NCBI RefSeq assembly: GCF_004193775.1
Contig: NC_041010.1
Span: 44,815,562 to 44,879,561 of the forward strand
Source: Glycine soja
Taxonomy: Eukaryota > Streptophyta > Magnoliopsida > Fabales > Fabaceae
DNA length: 64,000 nucleotides
Direction: 5' to 3'
Positions 53,177 through 64,000 of the stretch are shown in pieces; position 1 is the first letter of the stretch; every line of letters begins with the position of its first letter. The notes beneath the pieces are model-generated. The model saw nothing but the letters and a program-made list of their open reading frames with translations, had not been told where the DNA came from and searched no databases. The translations under genes were made by a program, and so were the position numbers.

Positions 53177-56100
53177 ATGGATGCGATACGGAAGCAGCTC
53201 GATGTGTTGATGGGAGCCAACCGTAACGGCGACGTCCGTGAAGTCAATCGCAAGTACTACGATCGCGACGTCTGTCGTCTCTACCTCGTCGGTCTCTGCC
53301 CTCACGAACTCTTCCAGTTAACGGTAACCTTTTTCTTCCGTTTTCTCACTCCTCGTTCTTCGTTTAGGGCTTCATTTTTTATTTATTTATTCCCTTTTTC
53401 TCTGTTTCCGTTTCAGAAAATGGATATGGGCCCTTGCCCTAAGGTCCACTCCTTGCAGCTCCGGAAAGAGTATCCTTCGAGATCTAGGGTTAGGGTATTG
53501 CTATCAAAACAAAACAGCACTTTGCTTCAATTTAATTTCAAATAATCACGGGGTTAGTGTAATGTATAAGGAGTGTCAATGTGATGTTTTTCAAAGGATA
53601 TAAAAAATTAAAAAGGTATCTGGAGAAATTTGACGAAATCTCAGGGATGCTAGTGTAATTTACTCATTGAAATTATATTCAAATTAAACAAGGTCGTTTC
53701 ATTGTCTTAATTTTTAAAATTGAACGATAAGAAAGAGCAATGAATTTTTTATGACATGTCATTAGATGCATTTGTGTTGTGGTTAGTTTGTATTCGGGAT
53801 GGTGCTTAACTGTTTCTAGATACGAGGAGGCGAAAGCAAAGGGGACCGATAATTATGACAGGGAGTTGGAGGATGTAATAGATAAGCTTATTGGTGAGTG
53901 TGATAGGAAAATTGGCAGGGCTCTAAAGCGGCTCGAGGACGACGATGCGAAAGCGGCTATTGCAATTTCGGTCTCTGAAGTTACTCAAGTGAGTCTTGAT
54001 TAAGTCCTTGTTATGTAAGGTTTGCCCGTGGCAATGATTTTGCAAGATGTGATGATTGTTTTGTTTTGCTTGCAGACAGATGAGGTGCTTGAGTTGTCGA
54101 AACAAATCAAAGAGAAATTGAAAGAAGCTGATCAATATGGTATTGTACTGTTGTTGTTACTGCATGAACTTTTTCGCTTTTAGATGATTTGGTGTTTCTG
54201 TGTCATTAATTGTAGAGAAGAATAGAATGCTAGTGGGGGATAATACGTTACTTGGAACTGTTATGGCCATAAACCGGTGAATACTTTTTGTCTCAGTTGT
54301 GGCCTCTGGCTTAGGTTGAATATGAATATTTTTAATTGCAATTTTTGTCCTTGGTTGTGAGTATGCACTTTACTTGTGGAATTCAGCAAATGTTTGGTAG
54401 GCGTGTTTTGTTTTAGGAATTGAATGGATCCTTGTGTATAATAGGTATTTAGGTCCCTGTCCCTAGATAACTTCTCTTTTAAAGTCAAATGATTTAATTG
54501 TAAATTCTTTTAGTATGAAAACTGTAGAACAAATTTCAACTTCATTAGATTTAAAACTAATTGATATTTTATTTTATTCTTAACTCAAAATTGATATGAG
54601 ACTTGGTATCAAAACTTCTTATGCTTGATTTGATTATCTTTTATCATTCCAATAGTCTGGTAAATCAAGTGAAAAAGAGTCAAATTATTGAAGTATTTGA
54701 ATATCTGATGCGAATGAAGTCATGGTTGGTGCTAATTTTTTAAATTTGGAGCATCTCTTAAATGGTAAAAAACCTGATCCTTGTTATTTTTTCCTGCTTT
54801 TGTAAAATAGAACATTATGGGTTCATTTGATCCATGTAGCTGAACTCACGGAGTGGGAAAAGGTTTGGTTGTTGAGGTTTTTAACTTTGTCTAAATTGAA
54901 TTTGCAGATCTTGAAGGCAAGTCAGATCTCAAGATTCGAGCTTTAGAGGTTGTAGAGGAACTTAGAACTAAGAGAGCGGACAAGCAGGTTAGTGATCTCC
55001 CATGAACATGAAGATCCATGTGTGACTGTAACTGTTGTATTTTTTCCCCCAATTCAGGTGTTAGACCATCAAGATAATTATCTAATTTTTGAGGAGATAC
55101 TAACAATTCCTTTGGCTTCCTATCAATTTCCAATCAGTCTATGCTTCTTTTAGATGCCTTCAACAAAGATAGGGCATCTTTGCCTACACCTCTGCCAAAT
55201 CCACCACCTTTGGCACCTCTTCCTGTGGTTGCTCCTGATGCTCGAACACAGGAGATGATAAATGAAAAGCTGAAGAAGGCTGAGGATCTTGGTAAGTCAG
55301 TGATACTCTTAAACACAAGTTTGTTTTCTATTTTTTGCTTAATTTTTACACAAGTGGCTTCTCAGCTAAAACTTCCTCTGCTGAATTTTGATTATAAGAT
55401 TTTATGAACAGTTGAACAAAATAAACCAATCCAAAAACACACTGTTGAAATTGGCTTTAAATTCCTTTGGAGTTTTAAGTGGCTCTGAAATTTGCTATAT
55501 TTCATGTTTTAATATTAATATCAATATATAATTGAGTGCTGCTTGGTAATCATGACTCATGATAGCATTTTTTATATTTTGGTTTTGTATGCGTTTAGCT
55601 TAAAGATAAGCAAATTTCAAGAGCCACAAACTTTGTCCTTTGCGTTCTCCTAGGCTCTTTACTTTTTATTTAATGATATGTATTTTTTGAATGAACAGGT
55701 GAGCAAGGAATGGTTGATGAGGCTCAAAAAGCATTGGAAGAGGCTGAAGCACTTAAGAAGGTCCTTCATATGTTTTATTATTATGGATTTCTCTACGAAG
55801 TTACTGCATTTTTTGTATTATTGTATTTTTGCATACTATTTTAAATTTCAAATTGTGGAATCCATGTGTAACTGGTGTGTTTGCATGCTTTCCTTATTAA
55901 TTTCTAGCTTTTACTTGTGTAATGGCTCTAATAATCTGATTTTTCTATCTCAGCTTCCTGCCAGGCAGGAGCCAGTGTTGGATTCTTCAAAGTATACAGC
56001 TGTGGATGTGCGGATTGTGAGTAGATTTTCCATGACCTGCTGTAACTATTTATATAATTACATTTATGTGTCCCCCAACACTGCAAATGATACATTAGTA

Positions 56101-58785
56101 TAAATTAAGTGTATGCAAGAAGCTTCCATTCCAAGTCCTCTTAAGTTTCATAATTCTTGACTGTGTCCGATAAATTTACATTATTAGCTATTTCTCTTTT
56201 GCATTCAACTCGAGAGGTATACCCTGATATGCTGTGTCCTGAATGAATTCATTCCAAGTGTCTGTGGGAGAGAAGTATACACATATTCATCTCTTTCCAA
56301 CTTTGCAGAAAAGTAAATTTTCAAATAATTTCCCATTCATTGCCATGCATCCACAATTTTTGACATACTTGGTATTTTTTTTCCTGAGAATTTATGGCTT
56401 ATTTAGTTGTATTATAATATATAACTATAGTGATTCTTATACCTCTTTTACTCATATATAACAATTCAGACTGATCAGAAGCTACGTGTGTGCGACATTT
56501 GTGGAGCATTTTTGAGTGTTTATGACAGGTAACAACTGATTTGTGTCCCCTACATCTTTTCCCTCTTTCCTTAAATTTTTCTAGGGATTTATGGAGTTAG
56601 AATTTGGGGTTTCAAGTGCTTCAGCTTTTGACCCGTTAGTAATACCTCTTGTCACCAGCAGGCTCTTGTGCCAGTTTTACGAGGATAACTTTTGCAGCTA
56701 AAGAATGTGCGTCTTTTCTGTTTTTTGCTTGTAGATCATGCTATTCTTAGTTAGAAATTTTTGGGGAAATAATGTCATATATCAATATATTGTCCTGCTG
56801 CTTTTGTATGTTTTGCTTTAATATTTTGATTTGTATTATTATTACAGTGATCGCCGTTTAGCTGATCATTTTGGAGGCAAACTTCATTTAGGGTATATGC
56901 AGATTCGTGAGAAGTTAGCCGAACTTCAAGTAAGACATCTTTAATGCATTTCTGATCTTGTGTGTACTTACCATTTTGATTTGATGTTTGTTCTGGCATT
57001 GAATGTAAGTTATTGCATTTCTTATCTATACTTTTATTAAATCTATCCAATCAGCTGATACATGGCATCTCCTCATCAATTGGCTTTGTGCATCATGAGG
57101 ATTTTACTCTGACATTTAATTTTAAATTTTTAACGCCTTTTTTTATAATTTTATTTTTGCTGATATTTGCCAATGATCTCATCGCCACCATTCATGTGAT
57201 TTCTCTTTTCCATTTTCTCTTATTGTTGTTCCTTTTATAACAAAACCATTCAACCTTTTTACGTTTCATGCCAATGCTCATTCCCTAGTATCATTTTTTG
57301 TTTGTTTTCTTAATAGAAAATGGGGATATTTACCTTTTATTTTGATGCATTTGTTTAATTTATTTTTTATGCTCATTTAGTTATTATTATAATATAAAGA
57401 AAATGAGAATGTTTCAGATTATTCTCTATCTTCCAATAACTGAATCAAGTGATTCAACTTGTGTCTTCAGTGGTGATCCTTTTTTTTTTTTATCTGCCTT
57501 CAGTGGTGATCCCTACCTATCGTACCAAAAAAGTTTGTCACTTGTGCACCCAGTACTATTTAATACCAAAAAAGTATGTCACTTTGTCAATGATGTTCAA
57601 TACCAAAGAGATTCTTTTTCCCCTGCAATTGTTAACTCTAAATGCTACTTCTGATTATTTCCAAGTGTATGACCATAAGGCAAAAGGAACGGACAAAAGA
57701 AACAGATGGTGGGGTTGACTTTGTTTGGTCAGGGGTTGTGTTTTTTGTCATGTTTATAGTGTATTTTGGGAATTTTGTATGTCCAATAATATATCAACTT
57801 TTAGTTTAATTGGGAAGAGGAAGGATCTAAAACCATGCTGTTTTCTGGCTCAGGAAGAAAGGAACAAGAGCCGAAAGACTGATCGGCTTGATGACAGGAG
57901 GTAAATTTCATTGCTTAATACTACGTAATAATATTTTGATGGGCAGTGAAATAAAGTTTCATATTTAGTTAAATATTGTGTGCATTATTTGCATAGATCA
58001 AAAGAACGGAGTAGGGATCGAGACAGGGAGTCTAGTAGGGACCGTGAACTTGGTGATAGTCGTGAACGAGGGCGAGACCATGATCGTAGGAGCAGAGATC
58101 ATGATAGACATTATGATAGAGATCGGGGATATGATCGAGACCGTGATAGAGACTCAGACCGCACCCGCTCCTATGACTCAAGAAGTCGTCGGAGGTCACG
58201 CTCTAGATCCCGAGAGCGATCTAGAGATTATGATCGACATAGGTACAGACTTCCTTGACTATCCTTGAATATTTCCTTTTTTTTCGTCTTTTTTCAACAA
58301 CATGCTTGTGTAGTTAACAATGGAAAAAACTTCAGGGGATCCAGTGAGTGACACAAGTTGGCCCATGACCTAAGAGTTAAGTAGGGCTTACTAGATTGTC
58401 TCTCTTAAAGCATCCCTTGTGGTATCCAAATACAGGAGGAGCACAGTAAATTTCTGTGTTGAAAGTCTTTGCTTTATCTTCCTTTGTTTGATTCTTTTCT
58501 TTTTCTTCCATTATTATGAATTTGGCTCCAGGGTGTGTACTTTAGAGACAAAAGTGGGGGATTTCAACTATCAAAGAAAAAAGAGATTGGTTTGTGACAC
58601 ATGCATGGATTGTGCATGTGCATATGATGATATCAATTGTTGATTTTTTCTTCAATCGGTTGAAATCCCATAATTACTTCAGCCGTAAAATAAAGCGATA
58701 TCCTTATTTTTTTTTTTTATTGGTGTGTGTACCTAACCTGCCATGTATTTTTTTTTTTTTTGCCAGGCGTCATGATCGATACTAG
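53177..58785 (+). CDS. LUC7: LUC7-like U1 snRNP splicing factor
   Basis: A U1 snRNP-associated protein that influences 5' splice-site choice in the nucleus. Exons: 53177-53323, 53417-53469, 53820-53988, 54076-54139, 54908-54987, 55138-55291, 55699-55760, 55954-56016, 56470-56528, 56848-56929, 57854-57900, 57997-58242 and 58767-58785, joining to 415 codons including TAG (414 aa). Zinc finger 1 is CCCH (C33, C41, C56, H60) within DVCRLYLVGLCPHELF. Zinc finger 2 is C2H2 (C272, C275, H291, H297) within VCDICGAFLS. A coiled-coil segment (LKRLEDDDAKAAIAI to KLKEADQY) lies between them. The C-terminus from about 312 is an RD/RS tail (RSRDRDRESSRDRELG, RSRSRSRERS). This is the LUC7A/B-type layout. 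The neighbours offer no functional link. Confidence 0.94.
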
Positions 58786-60279
58786 CAATTGCCATGAATC
58801 TTATGGGTACGAGAAAATGTCTAGTTTAGGTGGGTGTTGAACCTCATGTTGGACAAATAATTTTGCAATTTCTTCTGTGTTGAACCGTTTCTCGGATGAT
58901 GGATGTAACTTGAGCTTAGGTGTCGCTAAATTATGGTTTGATGTTGCTTTGCAGACATTAAATCCAATTTGTAATCTGCCTTACTTTGGAGCAGTTCTTG
59001 CTATTGTGCTTAAAAATAGTAGTTTGATTGGATTGCCATTTACAGTCCTCGTGCAAAATAAATAAATATATAAAATGCTCACGCACTTGTCACATTCGTG
59101 TTTTAAGTAACTTAGGAATTACTGATAAAAAAGTAACTTAGGAATTGACTTAACCAATCAATTTTGCTTTTAATATGGTTCACCCTAGAATTCAACTAGG
59201 CTTATTTACAAAAAAGTGTTACTATAGCATTGGTTACATTAGAGAATAAAAATAAAATTGCAATTTAAAATGGTGTTTAACTAATTAAGTGGTTAAATCA
59301 GTTTGGATGATTGTTGTCCAACAATTATGTTGGCATTATTGTTTTTATCTTTTCAAGTTCGTAAACGACTGTGTAAATCAATTTCCTGAATGATGGTATG
59401 GTGTATCTGGATTAGGTTCCTCTAGAGTTTAATGCAACTGATTTTGGTGATGAAAAGTAGATTCATCTTTCTGGTCCGGGTGAATGGTTTTGGTATATAT
59501 CCTTGTCTTCGGGACAGGAAGATTAAGCAAGAGTAAATTATCATATTGAAATACCGAGCTTCTATAAAATTCCGTGATTAATAGTAGTATCAAAATTAAA
59601 CTTAAAATAGCATTAGACATCTAGTAAAAAAAGAACATTTGATAGATAGACAGTAGATTGCCATTTACACTGGTGTTATAAGCTTTCCGTACTTTTATTT
59701 AATTTCTATAGATTAAAAAGTATCAGCATTGGCGTTTGTACGTAATTTTGAGCAAATCTATTTGTGAAGGAACATGGTTAAGTTGTTGGTTGATTGAATC
59801 GTCCATCATATGACATACACAGTAGCACACACCATAAACTGGATACGGCAATTGTATGACTGAAAGGCTCGATTGCAATGTGGATAGATACAAGGAAGAA
59901 AGCAACACTGTAAACGAAGCAGATAAGACTGAATATAAAAATGGCGGAGGACGAGGAGGACGTCGTCGAGGGTTCTTCGTTTTTAGAGGGAATTTCTTTA
60001 CTGGTTGGAACACTACTTCCAACAGAAAAACGAAAATAAATAAAATTGCAATGAAGCATTAAATACAACAGAGGATAATTAAAATCAATCTTACATAGTC
60101 TTGAATTATTTTTTCTTCCAAAATATAGCTTTTGATTAAAAAGTTCTTATGATACATCAATCATATCTATGAAATTTCAAACCAAACCAAAAGTGTTATA
60201 TACAAGTCCCCATGATAAACAAGTTTGTGTTGATGGCTAATGTATAGAGAAAGTCAAACAGTCATAGATAGAGGAATAC
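58786..60279. other. LUC7 3' region and intergenic DNA
   Basis: The presumed 3' UTR of LUC7 extends a few hundred bases. Overlapping minus-strand frames at 59720-60070 are open, but their composition (Ser runs, hydrophobic stretch) does not match the VIPP1 C-terminus expected at this place. No gene is called. Confidence 0.4.
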
Positions 60280-60870
60280 CTTAGAGCTTCCAGACAATTC
60301 TTTCTTTAACTCTGCAAGATCATCATCGACAGAAGAGTTCTCCAGCAGTGCAAACTGTAAATGACAGAGTAAGAAATGCCTTTTGTTTTGTGTGAGGGAG
60401 GAAAGGATTCAACCAACCACACAGATATAAAACTTAGAAGATGTGGCTCAAAACAGTGAACTGCTGTAGCAAAATGCAAATTATAGTGTACACAAAATCA
60501 ATAGCACATACAAAGATATACTTCAAGATGAATGCAGCATTACTAATAATGAAATGAAAATAAAGAAACTTCTGGATAAGGGAAATAATAGAAAGGATCA
60601 TAAAAAACGTGCCAGCTTTTACAATTGTGCCCAGCTTCTGGGTGAATGAAATCAAAGGATCATAAAAAACGTCTCTTCCCATAGGGTATAAGAGAAGAAA
60701 GGGAAAATAACAACAACGTGTGATGATACATAGGCTAGAACAAAGGCAGGGAGGGACTTACAGCGTTATCTGAGAAATGATGATTTAAAGGGTTGAAGTG
60801 TGGAATTTCTTGTTCTTGTTGAAACGAAGCCCGAAGCCGTGATTGGCGTGGCCTTCATAACCATGGCCAT
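60280..60870 (-). pseudogene. Broken VIPP1/IM30-like remnant
   Basis: VIPP1 is the plastid ESCRT-III/PspA-like protein needed for thylakoid maintenance. Two minus-strand exon-like pieces remain. The first (60870-60762, donor GTAAGT) begins MAMVMKATPITASGFVSTRT, a transit-peptide-like start, but hits an in-frame TAA before its donor. The second (60354-60280, between a TTTACAG acceptor and a GTATTCC donor, 25 codons) reads FALLENSSVDDDLAELKKEL then SGSSK, matching the VIPP1 block KFxMLExSSVDDDLAxLKKELSGSSK. The central exons encoding the long coiled-coil PspA domain are absent between them, and the terminal FPF..ELNELR exon was not found downstream. Assignment of the first piece is weaker than that of the second. 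Confidence 0.65.
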
Positions 60871-61968
60871 TTTTTTTTCTCACTGCTCAACTAAACCCTG
60901 TGTGTGTTGTTCTCTCTGTTCTGCACCGACCACAATCTGGTTCGAGTACGACCCTCCTTTTTCTCGAAATATGATGGTTTTGTGCCACGGTATAACTACA
61001 CCCACTTCACAAGTAACAAGATAGTGGTAGAAACTCTATGTAATTATTATAGTGTTTTTATAATCAATATAATAATTAAAATAAAAGTTAATAATTTTTT
61101 AATAACAAAAAAATCAGAATGAATATAGTGTAATTTAATTGACACGTTGAATTTCTGAAAAAGAATATGAGTTTAATTCTCACAATGTCAATTCTCTCTC
61201 TTTAATTGGACATCAAAATATTTCTTCAAGTTATAGGGGTTTGGAACAATTATAAGACTAATATTTTATTAAGAATATTAATAAACTTCTTCACACTCTT
61301 TCTTAAAGATATGTTTTGTGGGGATTTTAGCTAATGTTTTCTCTAAAAACTTAGCGTGTTTACAAATTTATAATTAAAGGACAATATTAAGTGCATAATA
61401 TAATACTACTTAAATAATATAATGCAATAAAAAAATTATATCATAAGTGTTCATGTATCTTTATTTTATTTTGTAGAGGAAGAAAATAATAAAAATATAA
61501 TAATCTATATCAATATATAAAAGAGATATAACCTTACGTAATTGTTTTTTTTCTTCATATTTTTAGATTATTTTATCTTATATTAAAATAGTAATAATAA
61601 TTAATCATCTTTAATAATACATATTAAAACTGATTCATTAACCAATATTAGATAATAACCTACTCACCACTCTTTACTTTTATTAAATAATTTTATTTTT
61701 AAATCATTTTTTAAATTTAATTATTTTTTCAACTTATATTAACTTCCCACTAATTTTATATTATTATTAATTTTTTTATCATTTTATTTATTGAATGTAT
61801 TTAACTTTTTTATTATTATTTAAAAAATTTAGAGAGGCATGTTTTTCCTGCTAAGAATAAGATAGTTCTGGATATAGGGCACGTGCCACTGGTTATGCGC
61901 CGTGTGTTACTGTTCTCAGTTCCCTTCATTTCATCCAAAAACAAAACTCTCTCGTTGTGTTTTGAGAC
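60871..61968. other. Upstream region of BCCP
   Basis: AT-rich DNA between the VIPP1 relic and BCCP, which point away from each other. The last ~100 bases (from about 61860) have balanced composition and are the likely BCCP core promoter and leader. Nothing else recognised. Confidence 0.4.
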
Positions 61969-63462
61969 ATGGCATCCTCGTTGGCACCTGCTACCAAAGC
62001 CGCCACTAATTTGCGCCTCACACACTCTCTCCGCTTCTCTCCTAAACCCAACAACCTACGCTTTGCCACCAAGGTTCGTTACTGTTACTGTTACTAGTGC
62101 TTTCCTCTCTCTCTTTAATTTTCCATACAATAATGTTCCAAATTACACACCGCACTAGTTTTATGTATGTATCTTCCATATCTACAAATCACATTTTGTT
62201 TTATATATTTAATTGTTGCACTACTCGTTTATCTATCTATGTATATTATTATGTGCAGCCTGGTAATACGCTGTTATGCGCAAGGGTTAAGGCCCAATTA
62301 GATGAGGTAAACACTCTTCCCTTCGCTTCTACACTTTTTATGTATGTTCTCAAATATGATTTTGGTGAAGAGGCCAATTTATAGTGAAAATTGTGGACTT
62401 GTAATCATTGATTGGAAAATTAACGACTAAGATTGTGATACAGTTAGACTCTATTTGGATAAACTTCTTCGTACGTACTTGTAGAGAAGAAAATCAACTT
62501 ATTTACTTAACTTTTATCCTAGTTTTCTGATCTAATTTCTCCGAAAGCTGAGATGCATGAGTTGATTTCAGTTTATGTGAGAAAACTCATTTTACCCTTT
62601 TATTTTCTTCTTCAAGTGTTTATGAAGAAGTTCATTCAAACATCACTAAAATGTGTAAACTTTTGAAAATCTACTCTTGTGACACACATATCGGTCTCAC
62701 CTTTTTGGCTACAACAAGGTTGCCCTTGATAGTTCCTCAAATGCTACTCCTCCTATCAAAGCCAAATCAAAGGAGGAACCACCCGCAAAACCTTCAGCTG
62801 AACCATCTTCTTCAGTCTTGGCAACTCAAGAATCGGTCTCTCAGTTTATTACTCAAGTTGCAAGTCTTGTCAAGTAAGCAGATGCTTCAGTCTTGTTTCC
62901 TTCTATTAGTAATAGCAAATGTATAAGCTTTTGGCTACATGATTGGAGTGGAGCAATCAGCTACGGAAACCTTCATGTCCAATTTTCTCCTGCAGGCTTG
63001 TTGATTCGAGAGACATTGTGGAGTTGAAGCTGAAGCAGCATGATGTTGAAGTAACAATTAGGAAAAAGGAGGCTATGCCTCAACCACCACCTCCTCCTCA
63101 ACCTGCGGTGGTGTATTCATCCCCTCCACCAGTGTTGCCACCGCCATCCGTACCAGCATCTACTCCAGCACCTACTCTAGCTCGTGCAACCCCTTCACCA
63201 ACTTCAGCCCCTGCTGTGAAGTCAGCTAAATCATCACTTCCGCCTCTTAAAAGCCCCATGGCAGGGACATTCTACCGAAGTCCTGCACCCGGTGAACCTC
63301 CCTTTGTGAAGGTAGATCTTATCTATTGTATAATTTTATATTTTTGTGTCATGAATTTTTGAAACCTTATGTGAAGTATTCTTCCTTTAGGTTGGAGACA
63401 AAGTAAAGAAGGGGCAAGTTGTATGCATCATTGAGGCAATGAAATTGATGAATGAAATAGAA
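61969..63462 (+). CDS. BCCP: Plastid biotin carboxyl carrier protein of acetyl-CoA carboxylase (3' end outside window)
   Basis: BCCP carries the carboxylated biotin between the two half-reactions of plastid heteromeric acetyl-CoA carboxylase, the committed step of fatty-acid synthesis. Exons: 61969-62073, 62259-62306, 62719-62873, 62996-63311 and 63391-63462 (232 codons so far, in frame). A Ser/Thr/Arg-rich transit peptide (MASSLAPATKAATNLRLTHS) covers the first exon. Next come an acidic/Ser segment, VSQFITQVASLVKLVDSRDI, a long Pro/Ala/Ser hinge (about residues 135-185), then the biotinyl domain LKSPMAGTFYRSPAPGEPPF and EAMKLMNEIE with the biotin lysine at 226. The final exon, expected to read like ADQSG.IVEIL....PVSVDTPLF, is not seen before base 64000, so the gene continues past the window. 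Confidence 0.93.
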
Positions 63463-64000
63463 GTAAGTTCAAAGGTTTTATATTGATTTTTATTGGTAAC
63501 TGTTGATTAAAACAGTGGATTCTACATGTCATGCCTTTATGTGGTGCACTTATTTGTTGCATCTGCTGCCTCTTATCATTTCTGTTTGCATTATCAAAAT
63601 GTTGAATTTTGTGATCTAGAGTCCAGAATTTGTACCACAGAATGAGGTTAGTTTTATTAGCATTTCCCCTTTTTTCTATGCTCATATTTGTGATGTTTTT
63701 TAGAGGACTATGTTACTTAACATTTATCTATTTGTTATAAAACATAAATTTTCCAAGTCTTTCTTTTAGTTTACTGGGTAGGTCATGTAGCATGAATTGT
63801 ATAATGACTACTAGGGACATGTATGGATGGACAATTAGAGATAGTCAACCCAGTAGGCGATGTTTTGGATAGAAGAATATCATTGAAAGGAAAGAAGAGG
63901 TATGAAGAAGAAGGATAAGGTATCCTCCTTAGATAGAACAATTGAAACTAAAGCAAGGCAGAGAAAGCATTCATACAAGCAAAAAATCTTGTAACACTCT
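63463..64000 (+). other. BCCP intron reaching the window end
   Basis: The sequence after the GTAAGT donor at 63463 contains no exon fitting the BCCP C-terminus and is most simply read as intron. No other feature seen. Confidence 0.6.

Noticed and set aside
57403..57718. Overlapping ORFs within a LUC7 intron, with repeated ttcagtggtgatcc words
   Set aside because: A short local duplication inside intron 10; flanking LUC7 exons join perfectly without it.
59723..60068. Minus-strand ORFs as the VIPP1 C-terminal exon
   Set aside because: The position fits, but the peptide (GSSVPTSKEIPSKNEE then Ser runs) lacks the expected FPF...ELNELR ending. It is probably chance.

Overview
The window is plant nuclear DNA: AT-rich, with multi-exon genes whose introns follow GT...AG, long AT-rich intergenic stretches, and products found together only in land plants (plastid RF2, a BABY BOOM-type AP2 factor, a calreticulin-3 with a basic tail, plastid biotin carboxyl carrier protein). 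The protein sequences look leguminous, most like soybean (Glycine). That species guess is inference from remembered resemblance, not a search. All exon boundaries were placed by hand from reading frame, splice dinucleotides and family knowledge.

Layout. 1-5300: upstream region of a BABY BOOM/AIL gene. 5307-9418 (+): BBM, 9 exons including a 9-base microexon. 9419-18678: gene-poor DNA with a 97-bp tandem duplication, a long AT microsatellite, a foldback with a duplicated 24-base cassette, a 3-copy ~230-bp tandem array, one LCAT-like exon relic and a decayed hAT transposase end. 18679-23709 (+): plastid release factor 2 (PrfB1/HCF109), 7 exons. 24275-28836 (-): DHRS7-like short-chain dehydrogenase, 12 exons, with a damaged exon 8 junction. 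30246-31640 (+): mitochondrial acyl carrier protein. 32690-34870: protein-kinase relics, two of them tail to tail as an inverted duplication. 34870-38598: no gene, one MITE-like foldback. 38599-43961 (+): calreticulin-3, 14 exons. 44686-45073: partial duplicate of one exon of the next gene. 45632-50002 (-): EMC10, 8 exons. 53177-58785 (+): LUC7-type U1 snRNP protein, 13 exons. 60280-60870 (-): broken VIPP1-like remnant. 61969 to the window end (+): plastid BCCP, last exon outside the window.

The intact genes are unrelated in pathway, as is usual for a plant chromosome arm. Loose themes are ER protein quality (CRT3, EMC10), plastid functions (PrfB1, BCCP, the VIPP1 relic) and fatty-acid machinery (mtACP, BCCP). 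I found no coordinated cluster and no convincing new system. The most useful observations concern gene structure and decay: the SDR junction where a tandem splice donor can rescue the frame, the inverted kinase relics, the EMC10 exon duplication, the broken VIPP1 copy, and the foldback/cassette region near 14.3 kb.
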